From positions 1 through 27,976 of the forward strand of contig JAEWDF010000128.1 of the NCBI GenBank assembly GCA_023390245.1: a stretch of DNA of 27,976 nucleotides, written 5' to 3'. The stretch is from Pseudomonadota bacterium. GTDB taxonomy: Bacteria > Pseudomonadota > Alphaproteobacteria > Caulobacterales > Caulobacteraceae. Within the stretch, counting starts at the first letter, position 1, and the number at the start of each line of letters is the position of its first letter. Under the pieces are notes generated by a model, which saw only the letters and a program-made list of their open reading frames with translations, was not told the origin of the DNA and did not search any database. The position numbers were made by a program, and so were the translations under genes. Of the stretch, positions 1-8,722 are shown piece by piece.

Positions 1-57
1 GCGGACGTTGGTCAGCTGGACCTTGCCGCCGACCTCGATGAACACCCGCCCGGCGCC
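1..57. repeat. Inverted copy of 418-474 at the window edge
   Basis: Bases 1-57 are the exact reverse complement of bases 418-474, which lie inside the cpaF coding sequence. The match stops at base 58, where the complement expected from position 417 is not found. After base 58 the sequence reads as a normal CpaF N-terminal region. A perfect 57-bp inverted copy placed precisely at the end of the window is most simply a chimeric or fold-back join at a contig end, not biology. The bases should not be read as part of cpaF, although the frame happens to stay open through them. Confidence 0.9.
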
Positions 58-1425
<1,368 letters not shown>

Positions 1426-1429
1426 GACG

Positions 1430-2407
1430 ATGCTGCCGATCCTCGCCGCCGTCCTGGCCTTCATCACCATCGGCGGACTGGGCTGGGTCTTCGTCGGCGG
1501 CGACGATTCCAGCGCCAAGGCCGTGAAGCGGGCCGAGACCCTCGGGGCTGGCAAGGCCGCGGCGCGGACCAAGGCCCAGGCGGCCGTCGCCAACACGCCC
1601 GAGGCGCGCCGCAAGCAGATCCTGTCGCAATTGCAGGAGGCCGAGCGCCGCGAGCGCAAGGCGCGGTTGACGATGGCGGCGCGGTTGCGCCACGCGGGCG
1701 TGTCGATGAGCGTGCGCACCTTCTACATCGTCAGCGGCGCGCTGGGGGTCACGGCGCTGCTGATCGCGCTGGTGTTCGGCCTGAACGCGATCCTGGCGCT
1801 GGGCCTGGCCCTGATCGTCGGCCTGGGCCTGCCGCGCTGGGTGCTGGGCTTCGTGGCCCGGCGCCGGATGAAGAAGTTCTCGCTGGAGTTCCCGAACGCC
1901 GTCGACGTCATCGTGCGCGGCATCAAGTCGGGCCTGCCGGTCCACGAATGCTTCAAGATCATCGCCCGCGAGAGCCCGGCGCCGCTGGGGCCGGAGTTCG
2001 TGCGCCTGGTCGAGGGCCTGGGCGTCGGCATGACGCTGGAGCAGGCGCTGGACAGGATGTTCGAGCGGATGCCGACGCCGGAGCTGCGCTTCTTCACCAT
2101 CGTCATCGCCATCCAGCAGAAGACCGGCGGCAACCTGGCCGAGGCGCTCAGCAACCTGTCGACCGTGCTTCGGGCGCGGCGGATGATGGGCGAGAAGATC
2201 AAGGCCCTGTCGTCCGAGGCCCTGGCCTCGGCCGGCATCATCGGCTCCCTGCCCCCCGTTGTGATGATCCTGGTGGGCATGACCTCGCCGGCCTACATGG
2301 GCCTCCTGTTCACCGATCTGCGGGGCCAGTTCATGCTGCTGGGCGCGGCCGTGTGGATGTCGATCGGCGTCTTCGTGATGAAGAAGATGATCTCCTTCAA
2401 GTTCTGA
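1430..2407 (+). CDS. tadB: Tad pilus assembly inner-membrane protein TadB (CpaG)
   Basis: TadB is one of two GspF-type platform proteins of the Tad pilus and is thought to pair with TadC around the CpaF motor. The 325-residue product has a membrane segment at residues 1-24, a charged Ala/Lys/Arg-rich linker, two membrane segments at about 95-145, a T2SSF domain with the FPNAVDVIVRGIKSGLP and QQKTGGNLAEALSNL motifs at about 150-245, and two C-terminal membrane segments. I chose the ATG at 1430, which lies 4 bp past the cpaF stop and leads directly into the hydrophobic segment. An upstream ATG at 1379 would add a charged stretch overlapping cpaF. tadC follows after 6 bp. Confidence 0.95.
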   Translation: MLPILAAVLAFITIGGLGWVFVGGDDSSAKAVKRAETLGAGKAAARTKAQAAVANTPEARRKQILSQLQEAERRERKARLTMAARLRHAGVSMSVRTFYIVSGALGVTALLIALVFGLNAILALGLALIVGLGLPRWVLGFVARRRMKKFSLEFPNAVDVIVRGIKSGLPVHECFKIIARESPAPLGPEFVRLVEGLGVGMTLEQALDRMFERMPTPELRFFTIVIAIQQKTGGNLAEALSNLSTVLRARRMMGEKIKALSSEALASAGIIGSLPPVVMILVGMTSPAYMGLLFTDLRGQFMLLGAAVWMSIGVFVMKKMISFKF

Positions 2408-2413
2408 GGCGAC

Positions 2414-3379
2414 ATGGGCGGCGTCATCCGATTCTTCACCGATCCGCAGAACCTGCTCAGCCTGGGGGTGGGGGTGCTGGTGTTCGCCACCGTGCTGACG
2501 CTCCTGTCGTCGATGACCCAGGGCGCAAGCCTGGACAAGCGGATGAAGGCCGTCGCCGAGCGCCGCGACGAACTGAAGCGCCGTTCGCGCGCCGCCATCC
2601 AGGGCGGGGCGCTGCGCCAGACCGACGAGGGCTTCAAGAAGCGGGTGGTCGAGCGGCTGAACCTGACCAAGCTGCTGGAGGACCCCAAGGTCGCCGAGCG
2701 CATGATCCAGGCGGGTTTCCGCGGGCCCAAGCCCCTGACGACCTTCTATTTCTTCCGCTTCGCCATGCCGTTCGTCTTCCTGGCCATCGCGGTCTTCTAC
2801 CTGTTCGTGCTCAACGATTTCGGCCTGCCGCTGATGACGCGGGTGACGGCGGTGATGGCCGCCGCCGTGGCCGGCTTCTATGCGCCGAACCTCTATCTCT
2901 CGAACCGGATCGCCAAGCGCCGGACCTCGATCATGCAGGCCTTCCCCGACGCGCTGGACCTGCTGCTGATCTGCGTCGAGGCCGGCATGTCGATCGAGGC
3001 GGCGATCAACAAGGTCAGCCAGGAGATCGGCGGCGCCTCCATCGACCTGGCCGAGGAGCTCAGCCTGCTGTCGGCCGAGCTCAGCTACCTGCCGGACCGC
3101 CGCATGGCCTATGAGAACCTGGGCCGGCGCACCAACCATCCGGGCGTCAAGGCCGTGGCCACCGCCATGACCCAGGCCGAGACCTACGGCACGCCCCTGG
3201 CCGCGGCGCTGCGGGTCATGGCCAAGGAGAACCGCGACCTGCGCCTGTCGGCGGCGGAAAAGAAGGCGGCGGCCTTGCCGGCGCAGCTGACCGTGCCGAT
3301 GATCCTGTTCTTCCTGCCGGTGCTGTTCGTGGTGATCCTGGGCCCGGCGATCATCAACATCCAGGATTCGATGGGCTGA
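2414..3379 (+). CDS. tadC: Tad pilus assembly inner-membrane protein TadC (CpaH)
   Basis: TadC is the second GspF-like platform protein of the Tad secretion machine, partner of TadB. The 321-residue protein has one N-terminal membrane segment (about 13-35), a cytoplasmic stretch, and two adjacent membrane segments at about 112-165. The T2SSF domain then follows, with FPDALDLLLICVEAGMSIEAAI and a following GTPLAAALRVMA motif, and a final membrane helix lies near the C-terminus (IILFFLPVLFVVILGPAII-like). It starts 6 bp after tadB and is the last gene of the pilus operon here. The next gene is convergent and its stop is only 7 bp away. Confidence 0.95.
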   Translation: MGGVIRFFTDPQNLLSLGVGVLVFATVLTLLSSMTQGASLDKRMKAVAERRDELKRRSRAAIQGGALRQTDEGFKKRVVERLNLTKLLEDPKVAERMIQAGFRGPKPLTTFYFFRFAMPFVFLAIAVFYLFVLNDFGLPLMTRVTAVMAAAVAGFYAPNLYLSNRIAKRRTSIMQAFPDALDLLLICVEAGMSIEAAINKVSQEIGGASIDLAEELSLLSAELSYLPDRRMAYENLGRRTNHPGVKAVATAMTQAETYGTPLAAALRVMAKENRDLRLSAAEKKAAALPAQLTVPMILFFLPVLFVVILGPAIINIQDSMG

Positions 3380-3386
3380 GCCGGCC

Positions 3387-3818
3387 TCAGCCCTCGGCGG
3401 CCCGCTTCAGGCCCTCGACCAGCGCCGCCTGGCCCCGGCGCAGGACGGCGCGATGCTTGTCGTGGAACAACTCGCCGCGCAGGCCGGCGAAGCGTAGGCC
3501 CGAGGCGACGATGCAGTTGCCCTTGTCCAGCTCCTCGATCTCCAGGTAGCGCATGGTGCGGAACAGGAAGCCGCGGTTCTCGGTCCACACAAGACGGACA
3601 TAGGGCTGCCACTCCACGACCTGGCCCACGGCGCGGCGCTCCGGCATCTCCGGCCAGGATTCCGTCAGCGCCAGCCGGCCGCCGAAGGCGATCGCCCCCT
3701 CGATGTCCCGCTCGTGAGGGTTCCAGCGGTCCCAGGCGGACAGGTCGGCGATCAGATCCCAGATGCGGTCCGACGCGGCCTGGACGCCGATGCGCTTTTC
3801 GATGCGGGTGTCTTCCAT
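3387..3818 (-). CDS. SRPBCC-family (polyketide cyclase/START-like) protein
   Basis: A 143-residue single-domain protein of the SRPBCC fold, a helix-grip domain that binds hydrophobic ligands. Family hallmarks visible are the N-terminal strand and helix IEKRIGVQAASDRIWDLIADLSAWDRWNP, the central strands ending in WQPYVRLVWTENRG, and a long C-terminal helix HDKHRAVLRRGQAALVEGLKRA. The WDRWNP motif after the first helix is typical of the START/Bet v1-like group. No ligand can be predicted. It lies 49 bp downstream of the ferredoxin-like gene on the same strand and may be co-transcribed with it. The start at 3818 has no clear Shine-Dalgarno sequence, but no better start is available. Confidence 0.85.
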   Translation of the reverse strand: MEDTRIEKRIGVQAASDRIWDLIADLSAWDRWNPHERDIEGAIAFGGRLALTESWPEMPERRAVGQVVEWQPYVRLVWTENRGFLFRTMRYLEIEELDKGNCIVASGLRFAGLRGELFHDKHRAVLRRGQAALVEGLKRAAEG

Positions 3819-3867
3819 GGAGCGTCGTCTGGCACGGCTGGGCGGCGGAGGAAAGGCGCCCCGCGCC

Positions 3868-4215
3868 TCAGGCGGCGGGAAGGGCGGGCTTCAGGCGGCG
3901 ACCGTCGTTCAGCCCCAGCCGCGTCTTCACCTCCAGCAGGTCGGCGCCGGCCGGGATGATCAGGATCTCGTCGGGGCGGGCCGAGTTGACCGCGGCGACC
4001 CCGCCCTTGGGGCACAGGTCGAAACAGTCGACGCTGGTGACCATCACCTCGCCCTTGCGCCCCTTCTTGCCCTTCTTCAGGCGCAGGTATTTCCGCAGCG
4101 CCTTCTTCAGCGTCAGGTCGCCGGCGGGGCCGAAGCCGCCGCCCAGCTTCTTCGAACATTTCCGGCAGACCAGCACGACCTCGCGCCAGTCGGTCTCCGT
4201 CCGCTTGAACGCCAT
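3868..4215 (-). CDS. [2Fe-2S] thioredoxin-like ferredoxin domain protein
   Basis: A 115-residue protein with a CxxC pair near the N-terminus (C17, C20) and a CxxxC pair after a basic linker (C64, C68). This spacing fits the thioredoxin-like [2Fe-2S] ferredoxin fold, seen also in NuoE-type subunits and small (2Fe-2S) ferredoxins. The middle contains a very Lys/Arg-rich run (residues 37-55). I chose the ATG at 4215 because the homologous part begins VVLVCRKC a few residues later and a purine-rich stretch (GGGGGATGGG) precedes it. An upstream ATG at 4272 would add 19 residues of non-conserved sequence. A perfect 15-bp palindrome covers part of the ribosome-binding region. Partner and redox role are unknown. 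Confidence 0.75.
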   Translation of the reverse strand: MAFKRTETDWREVVLVCRKCSKKLGGGFGPAGDLTLKKALRKYLRLKKGKKGRKGEVMVTSVDCFDLCPKGGVAAVNSARPDEILIIPAGADLLEVKTRLGLNDGRRLKPALPAA

Positions 4216-4221
4216 CCCATC

Positions 4222-4236
4222 CCCCGATGATCGGGG
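4222..4236. promoter_or_regulatory. Perfect 7-1-7 palindrome over the ribosome-binding region
   Basis: CCCCGAT-G-ATCGGGG lies 7-21 bases upstream of the ferredoxin-like start at 4215. In the transcript the G run that would serve as Shine-Dalgarno pairs with the C run upstream, so the hairpin could mask translation initiation. It could equally be a protein-binding palindrome. The structure is visible in the sequence; the function is inferred. Confidence 0.4.
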
Positions 4237-4296
4237 AACGATGCCGGCGTTCGATGACGGTTTTTCCCGCATGCCCCTGATATGGGGCGTCCGAAC

Positions 4297-5193
4297 CTAG
4301 CAGGGAAGGATCGACGGGCCGCTCCCCAGGAGGGTCTTCATATGGGCCAGCTTGTCGGGGTTGCGGGTGATGAAGATGGCGACGATCCGCCCGTCCTCTA
4401 TGGCCAGGGCGGTGGTCTGCAGGATGTCGCCCCGCTCCAGGCTGGCATAGCCTGGCAGGCCGTCGATCCACAGGGGCCGGATGTATTCGAACGCTCCAGG
4501 TCCGTACTTGCGGCTGAGGCTGGCGAAGAGGCGCAACAGCTTGCGCGCGCCGTAGATTGGGTTGTGGAAAGCGATGACCTTGCCGCCGCCGTCGGCGCGA
4601 AGGATCGCCGTCTCCGCCAGGAGGTCGCCTAGCGCTGCAATGTCGCCGCTTCGACTGGCCTCGAAGAAGGCGCGGGCGATGCGGTCGCCCTCCTCGCGCT
4701 CGACGGCGTAGCGGGGTCGGGCGTCGCGCACATGTCGGCGGGCGCGGCTGGCCAGTTGGCGCACGCTGGCGGAATCTCGGTCCAGGGTCCTCGCCACTTC
4801 ATCGAAGCCGATCCCGAACACGTCGTGCAGCAGGAAGGCGGCGCGCTCCAGCGGGGACAGCCGCTCCAGCGCCACCATCAGCGTCAGGGTCAGATCGTCT
4901 CCGCACGGGTCCGGTTGCGGCTCCACCAGCGGTTCGGGCAACCAGGCGCCGACATAGGTCTCGCGCCGCGCGCGCGCCGATTTCAGCACGTCCAGCGCCA
5001 GCCGGGTCGTGGTCCGCGTCAGCCAGGCGACGGGCTCGCGCACCTCGGCCGGATTGACCGCGCGCCAACGCAGCCAGGCGTTCTGGACCACGTCTTCGGC
5101 CTCGGCGAACGAGCCCAGCATCCGATAAGCGAGGCGCGCCAGCCTGGGCCGGTGCGCCTCGAACGTCTCGGTGGCGGGATCAGGCCGCGACAT
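4297..5193 (-). CDS. ECF41-type RNA polymerase sigma factor with SnoaL-like C-terminal domain
   Basis: A 298-residue sigma factor. Region sigma2 (about residues 12-75) contains AYRMLGSFAEAEDVVQNAWLRW, and sigma4 (about 105-155) contains LERLSPLERAAFLLHDVFG and the helix-turn-helix. A C-terminal SnoaL/NTF2-like domain (about 165-290) replaces a separate anti-sigma factor. All three ECF41 signatures are present: WLPEP at 84-88 in the linker, DGGGK at 201-205 and NPDKL at 278-282. In ECF41 proteins this C-terminal extension controls activity in cis. The start at 5193 overlaps the end of the upstream AhpD-like gene by 14 bp, so the two are translationally coupled. The operon is preceded by an exact ECF41 promoter motif, implying positive autoregulation. 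Confidence 0.93.
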   Translation of the reverse strand: MSRPDPATETFEAHRPRLARLAYRMLGSFAEAEDVVQNAWLRWRAVNPAEVREPVAWLTRTTTRLALDVLKSARARRETYVGAWLPEPLVEPQPDPCGDDLTLTLMVALERLSPLERAAFLLHDVFGIGFDEVARTLDRDSASVRQLASRARRHVRDARPRYAVEREEGDRIARAFFEASRSGDIAALGDLLAETAILRADGGGKVIAFHNPIYGARKLLRLFASLSRKYGPGAFEYIRPLWIDGLPGYASLERGDILQTTALAIEDGRIVAIFITRNPDKLAHMKTLLGSGPSILPC

Positions 5194-5656
5194 CGGCGAC
5201 CGGGGCCGGTACGGCCGGATGCGCCAAGCGAAAGCCGACCGCCAGTCGGTTCCAGCTGTTGATCATGCCGATGGCCAGTGTCAGGTCGACCTGCTCCTTT
5301 TCGGTGAAGACGGCCTTCAGCGGCAGGTAGTCGGCGTCCGGCGCCTGGGTCTGCTCGACGCGGGTCAGGCTGTCGGCCCAGCCCAGCGCCGCCCGCTCGC
5401 GCGCAGTGAAGGCCGAGGACTCGCGCCAGGCGCCCAGCAGGTGCAGCCGCATCTCGTTCTCCCCCGCCTTGCGGGCGTCGGTGACGTGCATGTGGATGCA
5501 ATAGGCGCAGCCGTTGATCTGCGACACCCGGATCTTGATCAACTCGATCAGGCTGGGCTCCAGCCCGCTTTCGGACACCGCCCGCGAAAGGTTCAGCATG
5601 GCCTGATAGGTGTCGGGGGCGGCCTTGAAGGGCAGGGCGGCGAGGCGTTGGGTCAT
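5180..5656 (-). CDS. Carboxymuconolactone decarboxylase / AhpD-family protein (ECF41 partner)
   Basis: A 158-residue AhpD-like protein. The core motif reads NGCAYCIHMH, with C50 and C53 as the CxxC pair, H57 as the conserved histidine and E38 upstream. Such proteins are often described as alkylhydroperoxidase-like and use the CxxC pair in thiol redox chemistry; the substrate here is unknown. I chose the ATG at 5656, preceded by GGAGACCGTAAA. An in-frame ATG at 5695 overlaps the predicted -10 element and is excluded. Genes of this class (carboxymuconolactone decarboxylases, oxidoreductases, epimerases) are the typical neighbours and targets of ECF41 sigma factors, which agrees with the overlapping sigma gene downstream. 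Confidence 0.9.
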   Translation of the reverse strand: MTQRLAALPFKAAPDTYQAMLNLSRAVSESGLEPSLIELIKIRVSQINGCAYCIHMHVTDARKAGENEMRLHLLGAWRESSAFTARERAALGWADSLTRVEQTQAPDADYLPLKAVFTEKEQVDLTLAIGMINSWNRLAVGFRLAHPAVPAPVADVAA

Positions 5657-5695
5657 TTTACGGTCTCCAGGCGCGGAATCGCGCATCGCCTGCAT

Positions 5696-5722
5696 GACGA
5701 TCCGGCGGGGCCGGATGTGACA
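5696..5722 (-). promoter_or_regulatory. ECF41-type promoter, TGTCACA-N16-CGTC
   Basis: On the minus strand TGTCACA (5722-5716) is followed by exactly 16 bases and CGTC (5699-5696), which matches the known ECF41 target consensus. The CGTC lies about 40 bases before the ATG of the AhpD-like gene, leaving room for a short leader with a GGAG ribosome-binding site. The element also falls within two palindromes: GGATGT-G-ACATCC (5713-5725) over the -35 and ATCCGGC-GGG-GCCGGAT (5700-5716) filling the spacer. The second of these could also act as a hairpin after dapE, whose stop is at 5736. Confidence 0.85.
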
Positions 5723-5735
5723 TCCGCCGTCGACT

Positions 5736-6929
5736 TTATTTCGCCAGGCGCTCCAGCACCGTTTCGATGACCCGGCGATAGACGGCGGTCAGCGCCTCCA
5801 GCTCCGCGACCGGCACGCGCTCGTCGATCTGGTGCATGGTCTGGCCGACCAGGCCCAGCTCCAGCACTGGACACAGGGCGCGGATGAAGCGGGCGTCCGA
5901 CGTGCCGCCGGTGGTCGAGGCCTCGGGTCGGCGGCCGGTCTCCGCCTCCACCGCATCCTGGACGGCGGCGACGAAGGCGCCCGGCTCGGTCAGGAAGGCG
6001 TCGCCCGAACACAGGTGCTCCAGCTCGATCCGCAAACCCGTTTCGGCCTGAACCGCGCCCGCCTCGCGGTTCAGCCACTCGATCAGGTCGTCGCCTGTGT
6101 GGCTGGGGTTGAAGCGGATGTTCAGCCGCGCCGTCGCCCGGGCCGGGATCACGTTCGTCGCGGGGTTGCCGACGTCGATGGTGGTGATCTCCAGGTTCGA
6201 GGACGGAAACGACGGATAGCCCTCGTCCAGCACATGCGCGTCCAGCCGCGCCAGCAGGCGGGCGACGACCGGCGCGGGGTTGGCGGCCCGTTCCGGGTAG
6301 GCGACGTGGCCCTGCTTGCCATGGACGGTGATCCAGGTGTTCAGCGACCCGCGTCGTCCGACCTTGATCATGTCGCCCAACGCCTGGGACGACGACGGTT
6401 CTCCGACCACGCAGACATCGATGACCTCGCCTTCGGCGGCCAGGGCCTGAACGACCCGCTTGGTGCCGTGCAGGGCGGGGCCCTCCTCGTCGCCGGTGAT
6501 TAGGAAGGACAGCGAGCCGGGGACCTCGCCCTCGGCCAGGATGCGGGAGACGGCGGCGACCCAGGCGGCGATCCCGCCCTTCATGTCCACCGCGCCCCGT
6601 CCGTACAGGACGCCGTCGCGCACCTCGGCCTCGAACGGGCCGGCGGACCAGGCGTCGGCCGGGCCGGTCGGCACCACGTCCGTATGGCCGGCGAAACACA
6701 GGTTGGGAGAGGCGGTCCCCCGCCGGGCGTACAGATTCTCGATCCGGGCGTCGGCGGGCGCGTCGCCCGTTCCTTCGAACGCCAGGCGGCGGCAGGCGAA
6801 GCCCAGGGCGGTCAGTTCGCGCTCCAGGACCGCCATCGCCCCTTCGTCGGCGGGGGTGACCGACGGCCGGCGGATCAGCGCCTGGGTCAAGGCCACGGGA
6901 TCGACGGGGGTGGTTGACGGAACGCTCAT
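5736..6929 (-). CDS. dapE: Succinyl-diaminopimelate desuccinylase DapE
   Basis: DapE hydrolyses N-succinyl-LL-diaminopimelate to LL-diaminopimelate and succinate in the succinylase branch of lysine and peptidoglycan precursor synthesis. It is a cytoplasmic di-zinc M20 peptidase-family enzyme. The 397-residue protein shows metal ligand H82 in AGHTD, bridging D115 in GRGAVDMKGG, the catalytic and metal Glu pair E148/E149 in GDEEG, a further Glu in VVGEPSSS, and the C-terminal His in QTMHQIDE. I chose the ATG at 6929, just before the conserved N-terminal helix (DPVALTQALIRRPSVTP). The ATG at 6989 would overlap the divergent cupin gene. The two genes diverge from a 43-bp gap. The upstream Shine-Dalgarno is weak. 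Confidence 0.95.
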   Translation of the reverse strand: MSVPSTTPVDPVALTQALIRRPSVTPADEGAMAVLERELTALGFACRRLAFEGTGDAPADARIENLYARRGTASPNLCFAGHTDVVPTGPADAWSAGPFEAEVRDGVLYGRGAVDMKGGIAAWVAAVSRILAEGEVPGSLSFLITGDEEGPALHGTKRVVQALAAEGEVIDVCVVGEPSSSQALGDMIKVGRRGSLNTWITVHGKQGHVAYPERAANPAPVVARLLARLDAHVLDEGYPSFPSSNLEITTIDVGNPATNVIPARATARLNIRFNPSHTGDDLIEWLNREAGAVQAETGLRIELEHLCSGDAFLTEPGAFVAAVQDAVEAETGRRPEASTTGGTSDARFIRALCPVLELGLVGQTMHQIDERVPVAELEALTAVYRRVIETVLERLAK

Positions 6930-6972
6930 GACGGACTGCTTTAGGGGCAAGCTGCGCCGGGGAGAAGCCGCC

Positions 6973-7449
6973 ATGCCCAGGATCGACATCGCCGCCGCCC
7001 CGCGCCTGGACGGGACAGGCTATCCGGAGGAACACGCCGGACCGTGCAAGCCGCGCCGTCGCTGGCGCCTGGGCGACGCGGCCGGGCTGGATCAGTTCGG
7101 CGTCAACCTGTTGCGCCTGCCGGCCGGAGCCTGGTCCAGCCAGCGCCACTGGCATTCGGTCGAGGACGAGTTCGTCTGGGTGCTTGAAGGGGAGGTGGTT
7201 CTGGTCGAGGAGGACGGCGAGACGGTGCTGGCCGCCGGCGACTGCGCGGGCTTCAAGGCCGGCGTCCCGAACGGCCACAAGCTGGAGAACCGCACCGACC
7301 GCGAGGCGGTTGTTCTGGAGGTCGGCGGGCGCGCCCCGGCGGCCGACGCCTGCGATTATCCGGACATCGACATGATCGCTGCGCCGGGCGAGGACCGATA
7401 CCGCCATCGCGACGGGACGCCCTATCCCAAATATCCGCGCCGGAGTTGA
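6973..7449 (+). CDS. Cupin-domain protein
   Basis: A 158-residue single-domain cupin. Motif 1 is present as HWHSVEDEFVWVLEGEVVL, with two His and a Glu as likely metal ligands, and motif 2 as AGDCAGFKAGVPNGHKLENR with the fourth ligand His. The small beta-barrel is followed by a C-terminal tail (DRYRHRDGTPYPKYP) common in alphaproteobacterial cupins of unknown function. The ATG at 6973 is preceded by GGGGAG at good spacing. A much longer open frame reaching back to 6460 runs antisense to dapE and is not real coding sequence. The gene diverges from dapE and ends in a hairpin. No substrate is predictable. Confidence 0.88.
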   Translation: MPRIDIAAAPRLDGTGYPEEHAGPCKPRRRWRLGDAAGLDQFGVNLLRLPAGAWSSQRHWHSVEDEFVWVLEGEVVLVEEDGETVLAAGDCAGFKAGVPNGHKLENRTDREAVVLEVGGRAPAADACDYPDIDMIAAPGEDRYRHRDGTPYPKYPRRS

Positions 7450-7450
7450 T

Positions 7451-7474
7451 GCACAGCGCGCGCGGCTGTGCTTT
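7451..7474 (+). terminator. Hairpin with short T run after the cupin gene
   Basis: GCACAGC (7451-7457) and GCTGTGC (7465-7471) form a 7-bp perfect stem with a 7-base GC loop, followed by TTTA. The hairpin begins two bases after the cupin stop codon. The T run is short, so termination is plausible but not certain. Confidence 0.5.
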
Positions 7475-7534
7475 AGGAAGGGTCGAGCGCGCCGTCGCCT
7501 CCCCTTCATGGCGGTGCGTCAGGACCGACGAGCC

Positions 7535-8722
7535 ATGACCGACTTCCACCGCATCAAGCGCCTTCCGCCCTACGTCTTCGAGCAGGTCAACCGGATCAAG
7601 GCCGCCGAACGCGCACGCGGCGTGGACATCATCGACCTGGGCATGGGCAATCCGGACCTGCCGGCCCCGCGCCATGTGATCGAAAAGCTGGTGGAGACGG
7701 CGGGCAAGCCGCGCACCGACCGCTATTCCGCCTCCAAGGGCATCGCCGGCCTGCGTCGCGCCCAGGCGGCCTATTACGAACGGCGGTTCGGCGTGAAGCT
7801 GAACCCCGAGACGCAGGTGGTCGCCACCCTGGGCTCCAAGGAGGGCTTCGCCAACATGGCGCAGGCCATCACGGGTCCCGGCGACGTGATCCTGGCGCCG
7901 AACCCCAGCTATCCGATCCACGCCTTCGGCTTCCTGATGGCGGGCGGGGTGCTGCGCTCCGTCCCGGCCGAGCCGACGCCCGAACTTTTCCCGGCGCTGG
8001 AGCGGGCGGTGGCCTTCTCGGTGCCCCGGCCCATCGCCCTGGTGACCTGCTACCCGGCCAATCCGACCGCCTATGTGGCGTCGCTGGACTTCTATCGGGA
8101 CCTGGTCGCCTTCGCCAAGAAGCATGACCTGATCCTGCTGTCGGACCTGGCCTACGCCGAGGTCTATTTCAACGAGCGCAATCCGCCGCCTTCGATCCTG
8201 CAGGTGCCCGGCGCCGTCGACGTGGCGGTGGAGTTCACCTCCATGTCAAAGACCTTCTCGATGGCCGGCTGGCGCATGGGCTTCGCGGTCGGCAACGAGC
8301 GGCTGCTGGCGGCGCTGGCGCGGGTGAAGTCGTATCTGGACTACGGCGCCTTCACGCCGATCCAGGTGGCGGCGACGGCGGCGCTGAACGGCCCGGATGA
8401 CTGCATCCGCGAGATGCGCGACACCTATCGCAAGCGCCGCGACGCCCTGGTCGAGAGCTTCGCCAAGGCGGGCTGGACCTTCCCGATCCCGCAGGCGTCG
8501 ATGTTCGCCTGGGCGCCGATCCCCGAGCCGTTCCGCGACATGGGTTCGCTGGCCTTCTCCAAGCTGCTGATCGAGAAGACGGCCGTGGCGGTGGCGCCCG
8601 GCGTCGGCTTCGGCGAGCACGGCGACGACCATGTCCGCATCGCCCTGGTCGAGAACGAGCAGCGCATCCGCCAGGCCGCCCGCAGCATCGGCCGCTTCCT
8701 GAAGGGCGCCGCCGCCTCGTGA
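7535..8722 (+). CDS. Class I/II PLP-dependent aminotransferase (AlaC/LL-DAP-aminotransferase-like)
   Basis: A 395-residue fold-type I aminotransferase. Features are the N-terminal LGMGNPDLPAP, the YSASKGIAGLRRA region, the NPSYPIHAFG segment, the YPANPTA loop, LSDLAYAE, and the PLP Schiff-base lysine K239 in SMSKTFSMAGWRMGF. It also has the substrate-carboxylate Arg in HVRIALVENEQRIRQA. Alphaproteobacterial homologues are often labelled LL-diaminopimelate aminotransferase, but dapE next door shows that the succinylase route is used. An AlaC-like alanine/glutamate-pyruvate role is therefore at least as likely. I chose the ATG at 7535 (MTDFHRIKRLPPYVF, conserved start) over that at 7508. The stop overlaps the GTG of the MFS gene. 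Confidence 0.88.
   Translation: MTDFHRIKRLPPYVFEQVNRIKAAERARGVDIIDLGMGNPDLPAPRHVIEKLVETAGKPRTDRYSASKGIAGLRRAQAAYYERRFGVKLNPETQVVATLGSKEGFANMAQAITGPGDVILAPNPSYPIHAFGFLMAGGVLRSVPAEPTPELFPALERAVAFSVPRPIALVTCYPANPTAYVASLDFYRDLVAFAKKHDLILLSDLAYAEVYFNERNPPPSILQVPGAVDVAVEFTSMSKTFSMAGWRMGFAVGNERLLAALARVKSYLDYGAFTPIQVAATAALNGPDDCIREMRDTYRKRRDALVESFAKAGWTFPIPQASMFAWAPIPEPFRDMGSLAFSKLLIEKTAVAVAPGVGFGEHGDDHVRIALVENEQRIRQAARSIGRFLKGAAAS

Noticed and set aside
6460..6972. N-terminal extension of the cupin frame
   Set aside because: The added part is antisense to dapE and has no conserved sequence. A good ribosome-binding site precedes the ATG at 6973.
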